Assembly (NCBI GenBank): GCA_020073365.1 | Contig: JAIQFL010000048.1 | Coordinates: forward strand, 1-44,849 | DNA: 44,849 nucleotides | Direction: 5' to 3' | DNA from: Terriglobia bacterium | GTDB lineage: Bacteria; Acidobacteriota; Terriglobia; Bryobacterales; Bryobacteraceae | Part shown: positions 16,732-24,582 of the stretch, piece by piece | Layout of the letters: each line of letters starts with the position of its first letter | Position numbering within the stretch: the stretch's first letter is position 1 | Notes under the pieces: generated by a model | The model's input: the letters and a program-made list of their open reading frames with translations, nothing else | Told to the model about the DNA's origin: nothing | The model's database searches: none | Translations under genes and position numbers: made by a program

Positions 16732-17131
16732 TGCTGGAGCACGGGTCAAGAAGGCGCTGCATGTGGAGGAACTGTTCCGTCGCGCCAAAAAGGGCGGGAT
16801 CGCGCCCTGGGGACCTTCTCACCAATGGGCAGACCACTCGTTGCGTTTGCATACGTTCGCCACAGTGATAGGGTTGACGCTGGTCAGCCTCGTTCATCTG
16901 ACACTCGGCAACCGGAAGTCGGCACAAAGCACCATGAAAACTCTCTCCGCTGTGAAAGCTGCCATGGTGCGGGTGCGGACCAAGGAGCGCGGTCGGCGTG
17001 CGACGGTGATGCTTCGACCAGCCGTAACGGCCGAACAGCGCAGGCAATCAGGATCTTTGAGTTGGACCGTTGGCTGCCGGCACTTCTTTCATCTATACCT
17101 CAGAGTGCGCCAACCCCCGATGTGCGGCCGT
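16732..17131 (+). pseudogene. Transposase C-terminal fragment, frameshifted
   Basis: In the frame entered at 16652 the translation reads KKALHVEELFRRAKKGGIAPW and then HQWADHSLRLHTFATVIGLTL. This resembles the C-terminal DDE-E region of IS4-superfamily (IS1634-like) transposases, including the glutamate in VEELFR and the W-x-D-x-x-x-R-x-H segment. Near 17040 a one-base shift moves the frame, and it continues as QAIRIFELDRWLPALLSSIP and ends at a TGA at 17129-17131. The N-terminal two-thirds and any terminal repeat are absent. It begins directly where the flippase remnant ends, so an old insertion followed by deletion is the simplest reading. The bases from 17132 to 17264 show nothing I can identify. 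Confidence 0.65.
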
Positions 17132-17264
17132 GAGCTTGGCCGTCTTGTGCCGGGGTGCCAAGCCATGAGTGACATGGCCAAGCGTCACGCGTCCTTCAAT
17201 CAAGGGCGCTCCTTGGAAGAAACGATCCTCTCTAAAGATCCGGCACTCTCTTGCCGATCCCTTC

Positions 17265-17270
17265 TATAGA
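17265..17270 (+). promoter_or_regulatory. -10-like hexamer TATAGA before the wecA-like gene
   Basis: TATAGA ends seven bases before the ATG at 17278. There is no clear -35 at normal spacing and no ribosome-binding site. It could allow the wecA-like gene to be transcribed apart from wzc after the intervening genes decayed. Confidence 0.3.
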
Positions 17271-17277
17271 GAACGGC

Positions 17278-18837
17278 ATGTATTCACTTGGCCTACTTAC
17301 GATCCTTTCGTGTCTCCTCACTCTTCTATTGACACCGTTGATGCGCGACTGGTCGGTCCGTCTGGGTCTGGTGGACCGCCCCGATCACAAGCGGAAGCTT
17401 CACAACGCGGCGACACCGCGTACCGGGGGCGTTCCCATCCTGGTCTCTTATGCCGGTGCGTACGCGTTGTTGCTGTTGTTGCCGCTCGATGCCAGCGGTC
17501 TGATCGAAGAGAATTTTGGAATGATCCTGAGGCTTCTGCCGCCGGTCGGACTCGTATTCGCCACGGGCTTACTCGACGATTGGCTCAACCTCAAGCCCTG
17601 GCAGAAGTTACTGGGCGAACTGGCCGCCGCCATTTGGGCATACGAAGCCGGGGTGCGCATTCTCGGAGTGGCCGGCCACGCGATCCCGGCGTGGTGCAGT
17701 TTTCTGGTGACGGTCGCCTGGCTGATTCTGTGCTCCAATGCCTTCAACCTGATCGATGGAATCGATGGCTTGGCGACGGGCGTGGGCCTTACCGCCACTA
17801 TGACTACGTTGATCGCCGGAATCCTGAACGGCGACGCGACGCTGGCTCTTGCCACTGCGCCTCTCGTCGGTTGCCTCATCGGATTCTTGCGGTACAACTT
17901 CAATCCCGCTTCCATCTTCCTGGGAGATTCGGGCAGCCTGCTGATCGGATTTCTACTGGGGTCATACGGGGTGATCTGGAGCCAGAAGTCTGCCACGATG
18001 CTGGGGTTCGCCGCCCCAGCCATGGCGCTGGCACTCCCGCTTCTCGAGGTCGGCCTCTCCATTGTTCGCAGGTTTCTACGGAACGAGCCGATCTTCAGCG
18101 GAGATCGCGGCCACATCCACCACCGCCTGCTGGAGCGTGGATTCACGCCCCGCCGGGTAGCTCTTCTGCTCTACGCGGCCTGTGGCGTCGGCGCCGCCCT
18201 TTCCCTTCTTCAGAGCGTAATGCGAAGCCGCTTTACCCTTCTGGTGCTGGTGCTGTTTGGAGTGGCCACGTGGATTGGAGTCCACTATCTGAAGTACGTG
18301 GAGTTTGAGTCTGCGCGCCTTTTCTTGTGGGTTGGGCTCCGTCCGATGCTGAGTTCCCTCGTCAAGCTCAAGTTGTTGGAAGGCTCCCTGCTGGCAGCCA
18401 CGAGCGTCGAGCAGTGTTGGTCCGCAGTCGAGCATACGGCTCGATCGTTGGGTTACAGTCATATGACCGCACGCTTGGGAGGCGTCAGGTTTGCCACCGC
18501 GCCGGAACGGGCCAAGAACGGCGCATTCTGGCAGATGCGACTCAATCTGCCGGAGAACGACTACTTGAATATCACACAGCGCGAGGGAAGCTGCGAGCAG
18601 CCGGTACTGGTGATCCCGTTTATCGATACCGTGCGGAGAATCCTGCCTGAAAAACTCGCCCAGCTAGGAAGTACGGCCGTAACCCAAGAGAACTCTGTCG
18701 CAGCGGCTTCCCTATCGAGCCTTGCGGGCGTGGTCGAGCGTTCCTCAAGTCAGGGAGTGCCCCGAAACTCGAGGACCAGAACGGTTACATCGTCCGACTG
18801 CGCGGCTCCTTCGGTGAATGCCGCGACGGCTTCCTGA
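17278..18837 (+). CDS. WecA-like undecaprenyl-phosphate glycosyl-1-phosphate transferase with C-terminal extension
   Basis: A 519-residue protein. Residues 1 to about 350 are a polytopic MraY/WecA-type transferase with VDRPDHKRKLHNAATPRTGG, LLDDWLNLKPWQKLLGE, the metal-binding NAFNLIDGIDGLATG, IFLGDSGSLLIGFLLG and the histidine-rich loop GDRGHIHHRLLERG. It transfers a sugar-1-phosphate, usually GlcNAc-1-P, to undecaprenyl phosphate and so starts polymer synthesis. After the last helix about 170 extra residues continue (EFESARLFLWVGLRPMLSSL onward), a cytoplasmic-looking region without a family I recognise. ATG 17278 begins at the first membrane helix; in-frame TTG 17251 is less likely. The final 88 bases overlap the 3' end of the opposite-strand phosphatase gene. 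Confidence 0.92.
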   Translation: MYSLGLLTILSCLLTLLLTPLMRDWSVRLGLVDRPDHKRKLHNAATPRTGGVPILVSYAGAYALLLLLPLDASGLIEENFGMILRLLPPVGLVFATGLLDDWLNLKPWQKLLGELAAAIWAYEAGVRILGVAGHAIPAWCSFLVTVAWLILCSNAFNLIDGIDGLATGVGLTATMTTLIAGILNGDATLALATAPLVGCLIGFLRYNFNPASIFLGDSGSLLIGFLLGSYGVIWSQKSATMLGFAAPAMALALPLLEVGLSIVRRFLRNEPIFSGDRGHIHHRLLERGFTPRRVALLLYAACGVGAALSLLQSVMRSRFTLLVLVLFGVATWIGVHYLKYVEFESARLFLWVGLRPMLSSLVKLKLLEGSLLAATSVEQCWSAVEHTARSLGYSHMTARLGGVRFATAPERAKNGAFWQMRLNLPENDYLNITQREGSCEQPVLVIPFIDTVRRILPEKLAQLGSTAVTQENSVAAASLSSLAGVVERSSSQGVPRNSRTRTVTSSDCAAPSVNAATAS

Positions 18838-20441
18838 ATAGCGTCGTGGATGGCTGTCGAGGACTCCTTCGCGTGCGATGCTACTATCTCCCGCAAGCGC
18901 TTCTTGCCGAAGAATTCAGCGGCGGTGTTTTGCGCCTCCGTTACGCCATCGCTATAAATGACCACTTTGTCTCCGGGAAACAGCCGCTGTTCGGCTACTG
19001 GAAACTCCGCTGATTCCATCAGGCCAACTGGCATGCCGGTCGCATCCAGCGAGCATTGTTCGCCGTTTGCGCGCACCAGCAGCGGCGGGCAATGCGCGGC
19101 ATTCGTGTAGCTGATCCGGCCGCCGCGATCCACCAGGCAGTAAAACACCGTTGCATATTTCTCACCGCCAGTGCGATCGATCAGAAACCTGTTCAGCCGC
19201 TCCATGCGGTGGCCCAGCGCCTGTGGAAGGTCCGTGGCGGCGATCAGGGCGCCCTGCAAGAGCGAAGCCAGAAGCGCCGAACTCACACCCTTTCCCGAAA
19301 CGTCCGCTACCACCGCCGACCAGCAGTTTGGGCTCACCGGTGTGACGTCGAAGTAGTCCCCACCCACTTCGTGCGATGCCACGCTGCTTCCCGAGGCCAG
19401 CAGCCATCCCTCCGTGGGAAGTTTGCCGGGCAGAAGGCTCTGTTGGATGCTTCGCGCCAGACGGAGTTCCTCCTCCATCTGATGTTTATCCCGCTCCTCC
19501 TCCAGCAAGCGGGCGTTTTCGAGAACGGTGGATGCCTCGATGGCCAAGGTCTGCAGCAGTTCGCGGTTTCCGCCGGCGAGATCCGCAGCGATCGCCCGCG
19601 AATCCATATACAATACACCGACAGTTTCACTTCCGGTCGCGAGTACGCTGGTGGCGTCGCCGTGCCCCGTGCGAATGTGGACCAGCGGAACGCAGATCGC
19701 ACTCCGCAGTTCCAGGTCGGCGATGCTGTTCTGCGGCCGCGTCTCTTCCGCGCCCACGGGGTCGAAGTTCATGTAGAGCAACTCCCGACGGTGTTGCAGC
19801 GCGCGATGGATTACCTCGCGAGGGACGCGCAGATCGCTATCCTGCAAGTGGTGTCCATGCCGGTGGCGGGCGATGCGGGTATCCAGGCCGTGGGCGCCGC
19901 GCAGCATCAGGAAGCCACGCTCCGCGCCGGTTATGGCAAGCGCCGTATCCACCACCGAGGCCAGCACGTCGTCAATGGAGAACGAACTCTGCAAAGTACG
20001 GGCCAGGTCCAGAATGGCTCGCAACTTGGCCAGGTTGCCGCCCACGCCGGGAGTCGGAGCCGCCTTTTCGGACGCGCTCACCTGCTCCATCAGCCGTTTC
20101 AGCTCGGCGCCGTCCAGGGCAAAAATAAGCTGATAGGAATCCTGTCCGCCAAACTCGATCTTGTCTGAGTTGTGCAGCTCCTGCCGCTGAATCCGCTTGC
20201 CGTTGACGAACGTACCATGCCGGCTGCCGGAGTCCTCCAGCACATACTCACCGTTTTCAACCAGGATTCGCGCGTGTGCGCGCGAGACGCGGCTGTCCCG
20301 GACGATGAGATGACTCTCCGGCTGGCGCCCGATGTGAAACGGGATAGGTTCCACCGGTACTCGCGTGCGATGGCCGTTCGGGTCGATCACTACGAGCGAC
20401 GCCGGTTCGGCGGTCGATGAAGGAGCAGCCGTAGGTTCCAT
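18750..20441 (-). CDS. FHA-GAF-PP2C (SpoIIE/RsbU-like) serine phosphatase
   Basis: A 563-residue signalling protein. The FHA domain (about 15-110) has IGRQPESHLIVRD, SRVSRAHARI and SRHGTFVNGKRI, and should bind a phosphothreonine partner. A GAF domain follows (about 145-310; LARTLQSSFSIDDVLASVVD, GAERGFLML, ICVPL, VLYMDS). After a helical linker (RLARSIQQSLLP) the C-terminal PP2C/SpoIIE domain shows GGDYFDV, VVADVSGKGVSSALLAS, AHCPPLLV and VIYSDGVTEAQN with its metal-binding aspartates. Such proteins act in partner-switching control of sigma factors or anti-sigma antagonists; the target is unknown. It starts directly after the Fur-family gene (TGAATG), so the two are co-transcribed. Confidence 0.92.
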   Translation of the reverse strand: MEPTAAPSSTAEPASLVVIDPNGHRTRVPVEPIPFHIGRQPESHLIVRDSRVSRAHARILVENGEYVLEDSGSRHGTFVNGKRIQRQELHNSDKIEFGGQDSYQLIFALDGAELKRLMEQVSASEKAAPTPGVGGNLAKLRAILDLARTLQSSFSIDDVLASVVDTALAITGAERGFLMLRGAHGLDTRIARHRHGHHLQDSDLRVPREVIHRALQHRRELLYMNFDPVGAEETRPQNSIADLELRSAICVPLVHIRTGHGDATSVLATGSETVGVLYMDSRAIAADLAGGNRELLQTLAIEASTVLENARLLEEERDKHQMEEELRLARSIQQSLLPGKLPTEGWLLASGSSVASHEVGGDYFDVTPVSPNCWSAVVADVSGKGVSSALLASLLQGALIAATDLPQALGHRMERLNRFLIDRTGGEKYATVFYCLVDRGGRISYTNAAHCPPLLVRANGEQCSLDATGMPVGLMESAEFPVAEQRLFPGDKVVIYSDGVTEAQNTAAEFFGKKRLREIVASHAKESSTAIHDAIQEAVAAFTEGAAQSDDVTVLVLEFRGTP

Positions 20442-20978
20442 TCAGGCGCGCCGCGCGCGCGAGGACCCGGCCTTTGCCGAGGGGCGTCCCGCATCCCGCC
20501 TGTCGGGCTCCGCCGGATGGCTGCGTAGTTCTTCCACTTCGCGCGCCCTCAGAGTCTGGCAGTGCGCACAATAGCCGCCCACCTCGGTGCGAGCCAGCAG
20601 GATCTGAAAGCCAAAGTGGCTCTCGATCTGTTTCCGCAGGCGCTGCAACGGCTCACCGAAAAACTCCTCCACCTTACCGCAACGGAGACAGATCACGTGT
20701 GCATGTTCCTGCTTGAGGCGCGTCTCATAATAATGCTGGTCGCCGACATAGTGCATGAGATCCAGCTCATCCACCAGACCGCCGGCCTTCAGCATTTTCA
20801 GGGTGCGATACACTGTGACCCGGTTCAGTTTCGGATCTTTCTCCTTGGCCATCTGGTATAGCCGCTCGGCATCGAGATGTTCGCCGGTCTTATCGATCAG
20901 TTCGAGCAGTATCTGGCGCTGGCGCGTCAGGCGGACGCCCCGCTCCTTCAGCGATCCTTCGATCGAGTCTAAGGCCAT
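20442..20978 (-). CDS. Fur-family metal-dependent transcriptional regulator
   Basis: A 178-residue Fur/PerR/Zur-type repressor. The winged helix (about 1-85) includes GVRLTRQRQILLELI and NRVTVYRTLKMLKAGGLVDE, the recognition-helix region. The dimer domain has HAHVICLRCGKVEEF and a second CxxC in GYCAHCQTL, the structural zinc site. Whether it senses iron, zinc or peroxide cannot be told. I chose ATG 20978 because GGAGGG lies at good spacing upstream and the product then begins like other Fur proteins; the frame is open to a GTG at 21068. The C-terminus after the second CxxC has an unusual basic tail (RRDAGRPSAKAGSSRARRA). A palindrome at 21080-21099 may be its operator. Confidence 0.93.
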   Translation of the reverse strand: MALDSIEGSLKERGVRLTRQRQILLELIDKTGEHLDAERLYQMAKEKDPKLNRVTVYRTLKMLKAGGLVDELDLMHYVGDQHYYETRLKQEHAHVICLRCGKVEEFFGEPLQRLRKQIESHFGFQILLARTEVGGYCAHCQTLRAREVEELRSHPAEPDRRDAGRPSAKAGSSRARRA

Positions 20979-21079
20979 GGAGGGACCCTCCAATTCTAGC
21001 AAGCCGGAGGGCGGGGCAGTCGACATCAGCCCGCGTAACGTCTGCGGTGTCGTGCGCTCATTTGGCACTCAAGGTGTAA

Positions 21080-21099
21080 GAACTGTAGGATTACAGTTC
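21080..21099. promoter_or_regulatory. Palindromic candidate operator upstream of the Fur-family gene
   Basis: GAACTGTA, a four-base spacer GGAT and TACAGTTC form a perfect 8+8 inverted repeat about 100 bases ahead of the Fur start codon. Fur-family regulators often control themselves through such dyads. The sequence is not the classical Fur or PerR box. Confidence 0.5.
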
Positions 21100-21249
21100 A
21101 AGCGAATTTGTCCGTAGCTGATCCGGCAGCGGGTCCGCCGGTCCGCCCCAGTTCCGGTCCCCAAAAAGTGGCGCCAGCCGTCCACCCAGCGAAAGGTCTT
21201 CCTGGCTTCCACCCAGGCCGCCTCCCGATCGCTGACGCCAACCTCTCCA

Positions 21250-22638
21250 TCACTTCAGGCCGGTAAAATCGGCCATGCCCACGCGGACAGCGGTCCCGCC
21301 GGCACCGCCTCGGCCGCCTCGCGCTGGAACTGAGGGATCGGGAGGAGGCGGCGGGAGAGTTTCGGTCCAGACGCCGTAGACCTTGTTGTCGTAGGCCGTT
21401 AGCCAGGTGTAATCGCCCAGGAAGGCCTGCTGGCTTTCGAATGGCGTGTCGGTCCACGCATAGTTGGTGAACGTTTTGCCGCCATCTGTGGAGCGCGCCA
21501 GCGTGAACCAGGTCTTGCGGTTGGCCGGGTCGTCGCGCCGGTCGTAGAACTGTACGTATGCGACGCCGGTGATGGGGTCCACCGCCATCCACTGGAAGAA
21601 CTGGTCTTTGCCGTCGTGCACGGTATCGCTATTCACGCGCAACGCCTGCGACCAGGTTTTGCCGTGGTCCGTGGAGGTTGAAATGAACACGTCCACGTCT
21701 CCGTTGCGGAAGTCGCTCCACGCCACGTAGAGGGTGCCGCCGGCCTTCCCTTCGCGCGCATCGACGCCGATCTGCGGGAATCCCATGGCCCGCGAAACGC
21801 CCGGAATGCCGCCCGCCCCGCCGAAGTAGGGAGGCGCCACATCGATGACGGCCTTGGATGGCGCGAAGGTTTTGCCGCCATCGTGCGAGGTGGTGAACGT
21901 GATAGTGTTGCCGTCGTTCCAAATCGCGTAGATCGTGCCGTCGGCTCCCACCACGCCGACGAAACCGACCAGCCCGCCGTTGTCGTCGCGCGGCAATCCC
22001 GCATGGGTGCTGATGCGTATGGGGGCGGAAAAGGTTTTGCCCTGGTCGGTGGAGCGTGCGAACAGGATAATCGATTTGTCGAGCTGCCACTCGATCCAGC
22101 CGCAATAGAGGTTCCCGGCGTGGGGGCTCTTCGGCGCAGTGTCAGCGAAGATGCGGGGCATGTCCTCCCATTGGATTTCGGGTTCGTTGCCCTGGAAGAC
22201 CTTCACGGTGGCGGCATCCTTTTCCCACGTCTTGCCGCCGTCGAGCGAACGCCGCACGAAGATTCCATTGCGCCCGGCGTTATGGGCCCAATAGGAGGCG
22301 GTGCCGAGCCGGTCGAAATGAAGCGTGGAGAGGTACACGTGTCCCTTGTTGTCAAAGGTGGTCGAGACGTCGCCGCCGCCTCGCCAGCCGGGCACGGGCG
22401 GAAGTTCCGCGAGGGCGAAGGTTTCCCCGCCGTCGGTCGAATAGGCCACCGTGGCCGATTGATACACGGCCACTACCTGTTTGGGGTTTCTCGGATTGAC
22501 GGCGATGCCCGGTTCGTTCCCGCGGCTGTTGGGCGGCGAGATGGTGACGATCCGGGCCCCCGGGGCGCGGGGAAGAGAGGGCTGCGCCAGAGCTGCGGCC
22601 GTGAGAAAGAAAAACAAGAAGAGACTGGGGAGTTTCAT
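21250..22638 (-). CDS. Secreted BNR/Asp-box repeat protein (sialidase-like beta-propeller)
   Basis: A 462-residue protein with a clear signal peptide (KLPSLFLFFFLTAAALAQ). The mature part contains several Asp-box motifs of the form S-x-D-x-G-x-T-W/F: YSTDGGETFA, RSLDGGKTWEK, RSTDQGKTFSA, TSHDGGKTFAP, TSTDHGKTWSQ and RSTDGGKTFTN. These mark six- or seven-bladed propellers of the sialidase/exo-alpha-sialidase fold. I do not see a full sialidase catalytic set (the arginine triad and FRIP motif), so glycosidase activity is uncertain. The C-terminus has a proline run and a Gly/Arg-rich stretch (PPPPPDPSVPARGGRGGAGG). A GATAGA hexamer lies five bases upstream of the start. Confidence 0.8.
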   Translation of the reverse strand: MKLPSLFLFFFLTAAALAQPSLPRAPGARIVTISPPNSRGNEPGIAVNPRNPKQVVAVYQSATVAYSTDGGETFALAELPPVPGWRGGGDVSTTFDNKGHVYLSTLHFDRLGTASYWAHNAGRNGIFVRRSLDGGKTWEKDAATVKVFQGNEPEIQWEDMPRIFADTAPKSPHAGNLYCGWIEWQLDKSIILFARSTDQGKTFSAPIRISTHAGLPRDDNGGLVGFVGVVGADGTIYAIWNDGNTITFTTSHDGGKTFAPSKAVIDVAPPYFGGAGGIPGVSRAMGFPQIGVDAREGKAGGTLYVAWSDFRNGDVDVFISTSTDHGKTWSQALRVNSDTVHDGKDQFFQWMAVDPITGVAYVQFYDRRDDPANRKTWFTLARSTDGGKTFTNYAWTDTPFESQQAFLGDYTWLTAYDNKVYGVWTETLPPPPPDPSVPARGGRGGAGGTAVRVGMADFTGLK

Positions 22639-22663
22639 AGCGGTCTATCGTCCGGGGCACGCA

Positions 22664-22745
22664 AATATGGTGACAGCCAACGCTGTCCGGCCAGAGGGCA
22701 CGCGCCGCAAAGACGGCTTGGGACAGCGAACCCTGTCACCATATT
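22664..22745. repeat. Long imperfect inverted repeat between BNR and peptidase genes
   Basis: AATATGGTGACAG (22664-22676) pairs perfectly with CTGTCACCATATT (22733-22745), and pairing continues inwards with a few mismatches through CGCTGTCC/GGGACAGCG, giving arms of about 26 bases around a 30-base loop. It lies 12 bases downstream of the M1-like peptidase stop and 25 bases ahead of the BNR gene start. A mobile palindromic element or an mRNA-end hairpin would both fit. Confidence 0.8.
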
Positions 22746-22757
22746 GCAGAGCATGCC

Positions 22758-24392
22758 CTACCTTTTATCAAACTTCGCGGTCATCAACACCCAGGTGTTG
22801 GGGTCCAGCACCACAGCCTCCGGCTCCTTGCCGGCCGCGATCTCGAAACGCCGGCGCTTCTCGGCCAGCACGAGTTTTTCGATCTTCGGCTGGCGAGCGC
22901 CGTCCACGGATACGCCCACCTCCAGAGGTAACCGGTACGCATCGCCGGGTTGCGTCTGCGCCAGATCCACTTCGACCTTCTGGCTGCCGGGATTGTATCG
23001 CCATGTGCCCTCGACCACAGGCGAGCCGGGACGCCGCAGCCATTGGTCGAACAGCCAGCCCAAATCCATCCCCGAATCCTCTTCCATCACCGCTCGAAAA
23101 TCGGCGGTGGACGCGCTGCTGTCGCGGTAGCGCCGGTAATAGTCGCGAATCCCGGCCCAGAATTTCTCCGTACCGATCTCCGCCCGAAGCATGTGCAACA
23201 CCCATGCGCCCTTCTGATAAACGATCTGGTTCAGCACCTTCGACATGTCCGAGAGATTGTTGTGGAGCACCGCCATGCCGGGGTTCTGCTTCTCGATCGC
23301 CAATACCCTGTCGCGGCTCCGTTTCAGCCCCGCGACAAACGCATCGCGACCCTCGTACTGCTCGGTCGAAAGCAGGGTGAAGTAGGTGGCGAAGCCTTCG
23401 CTGAGCCACACGTCGTCCCAGTCCTTTTCGGTGATGGAATCGCCGAACCACTGGTGCGCGATTTCGTGCGCCACCAGGCCGGTGGCGGGGCGGTTCGTGA
23501 CGGACGCCTGCCCGTAGAAGATCGCGCTGGCGTGCTCGGTACCGCCGCCCAGCCCGGCCGCCTCGACGGCCGCCAGCTTCTCATAAGGATATCGCCCGAC
23601 GTGATCGCTGTAGAATTCGATGGCCTGGCGGGTGGGCACTTCGAAAGTGACGATTCCCGGATCGCGGTCCTGGTGGAACACCCAGGTTTCGAGAGGAACG
23701 CCGGCGGCAGTGCCGAAATGGCGCGAGGCGAACTGCGCCACCCCGATGGCATTCAGCCACGACGCAATGGGCACGGATTGTTTCCAGTGGGTGAGACGGT
23801 TTCCATCGCCCAAGTCGGTCTCTTCTTCGAGCAGGCCGTTGGCGACCACCTGGTATTTCGCCGGCGCGGTAATCCAGAACTCGCTGGTCGCCTTGTCGTA
23901 TGGATGATCGATGATCGGCAGCCACTGGCGCGCGCGGTCGGGCCAGTTGAGGCTGAAAAAAGTGCGCTCGCCGAACTTGTTCGTCCCGATGCGCAGGCCG
24001 GCCGCGGGAGTGAAGCTGTTGGGCACGCCGTGATACCGCACCGTGAACTGCCGCCGCTCACCGGCCTTCGGCGGGATGGCCGGGGAGATGACCAGACGGT
24101 CGCCGGTGTGCGAGTGGAGAACCGGTGAGCCGCCGCCCGATGTCACCTCCGAAACGTTCATGCCTTTCCCATTCACAGGCGACGCCAGGTCGAGCGCGAA
24201 TTGCGTTACCCCTTCCTTGACGAAGAGAAGAACGGCGGTAGCCTCGCCCGAAATCTCGTCGGTGTCGTCACGAAGGGTCAGACGAAAGATGTAGTGTTGC
24301 GCATCCACGCCGGGTTGCCGCGGGTACGTGTCCGCAAAAGCAGGCGGCATCGACAGCGTCATGCCCAGGAATAGTAAGCAGTACGGCTTCAT
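22758..24392 (-). CDS. Exported M1-family zinc metallopeptidase
   Basis: A 544-residue gluzincin with a signal peptide (CLLFLGMTLSMPPAFA). The zinc site is HEIAHQWFGD (His309, Glu310, His313) with the second glutamate 18 residues later in WLSEGFATY (Glu332), exactly the M1 HExxH-x18-E spacing. The exopeptidase motif GxMEN is replaced by GLGGGTEH, so a classical aminopeptidase specificity cannot be assumed. The catalytic tyrosine is probably in QIVYQKGAW. The N-terminal beta domain is present, but the C-terminal helical domain is short, as in the smaller bacterial M1 proteins. ATG 24392 is chosen because the signal peptide starts there; the frame upstream is open but low in complexity. Confidence 0.9.
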   Translation of the reverse strand: MKPYCLLFLGMTLSMPPAFADTYPRQPGVDAQHYIFRLTLRDDTDEISGEATAVLLFVKEGVTQFALDLASPVNGKGMNVSEVTSGGGSPVLHSHTGDRLVISPAIPPKAGERRQFTVRYHGVPNSFTPAAGLRIGTNKFGERTFFSLNWPDRARQWLPIIDHPYDKATSEFWITAPAKYQVVANGLLEEETDLGDGNRLTHWKQSVPIASWLNAIGVAQFASRHFGTAAGVPLETWVFHQDRDPGIVTFEVPTRQAIEFYSDHVGRYPYEKLAAVEAAGLGGGTEHASAIFYGQASVTNRPATGLVAHEIAHQWFGDSITEKDWDDVWLSEGFATYFTLLSTEQYEGRDAFVAGLKRSRDRVLAIEKQNPGMAVLHNNLSDMSKVLNQIVYQKGAWVLHMLRAEIGTEKFWAGIRDYYRRYRDSSASTADFRAVMEEDSGMDLGWLFDQWLRRPGSPVVEGTWRYNPGSQKVEVDLAQTQPGDAYRLPLEVGVSVDGARQPKIEKLVLAEKRRRFEIAAGKEPEAVVLDPNTWVLMTAKFDKR

Positions 24393-24524
24393 GGCGTGGT
24401 GTCTCGCGTTCCGTGGGGCCGCATCCCGATTGTATCTGATCATCCGGCAGTTATGACCGCCGAGAACTCCGCCTGTTGTAGGGTCCACGAAATAACTGGT
24501 CACCTCGGGGAATGTGGCGGCGTT

Positions 24525-24556
24525 GACAGACGACAGAAGACGATCGTCTGTCCCAC
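24525..24556. repeat. REP-like palindrome, copy 1
   Basis: GACAGACGA (24525-24533) and TCGTCTGTC (24544-24552) form a perfect 9-bp stem with a ten-base loop CAGAAGACGA, followed by CCAC. The same 32-base element, with one base changed, occurs at 32733-32764. Here it lies 26 bases downstream of the HDOD gene stop. Confidence 0.85.
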
Positions 24557-24582
24557 CGGGCCGGACAGGGCCTAGATGTGGC

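Noticed and set aside
21082..21097. LexA-type box upstream of the Fur-like gene
   Set aside because: CTGT and ACAG are separated by six bases and not the eight of the enterobacterial SOS box, and the gene is not an SOS gene.
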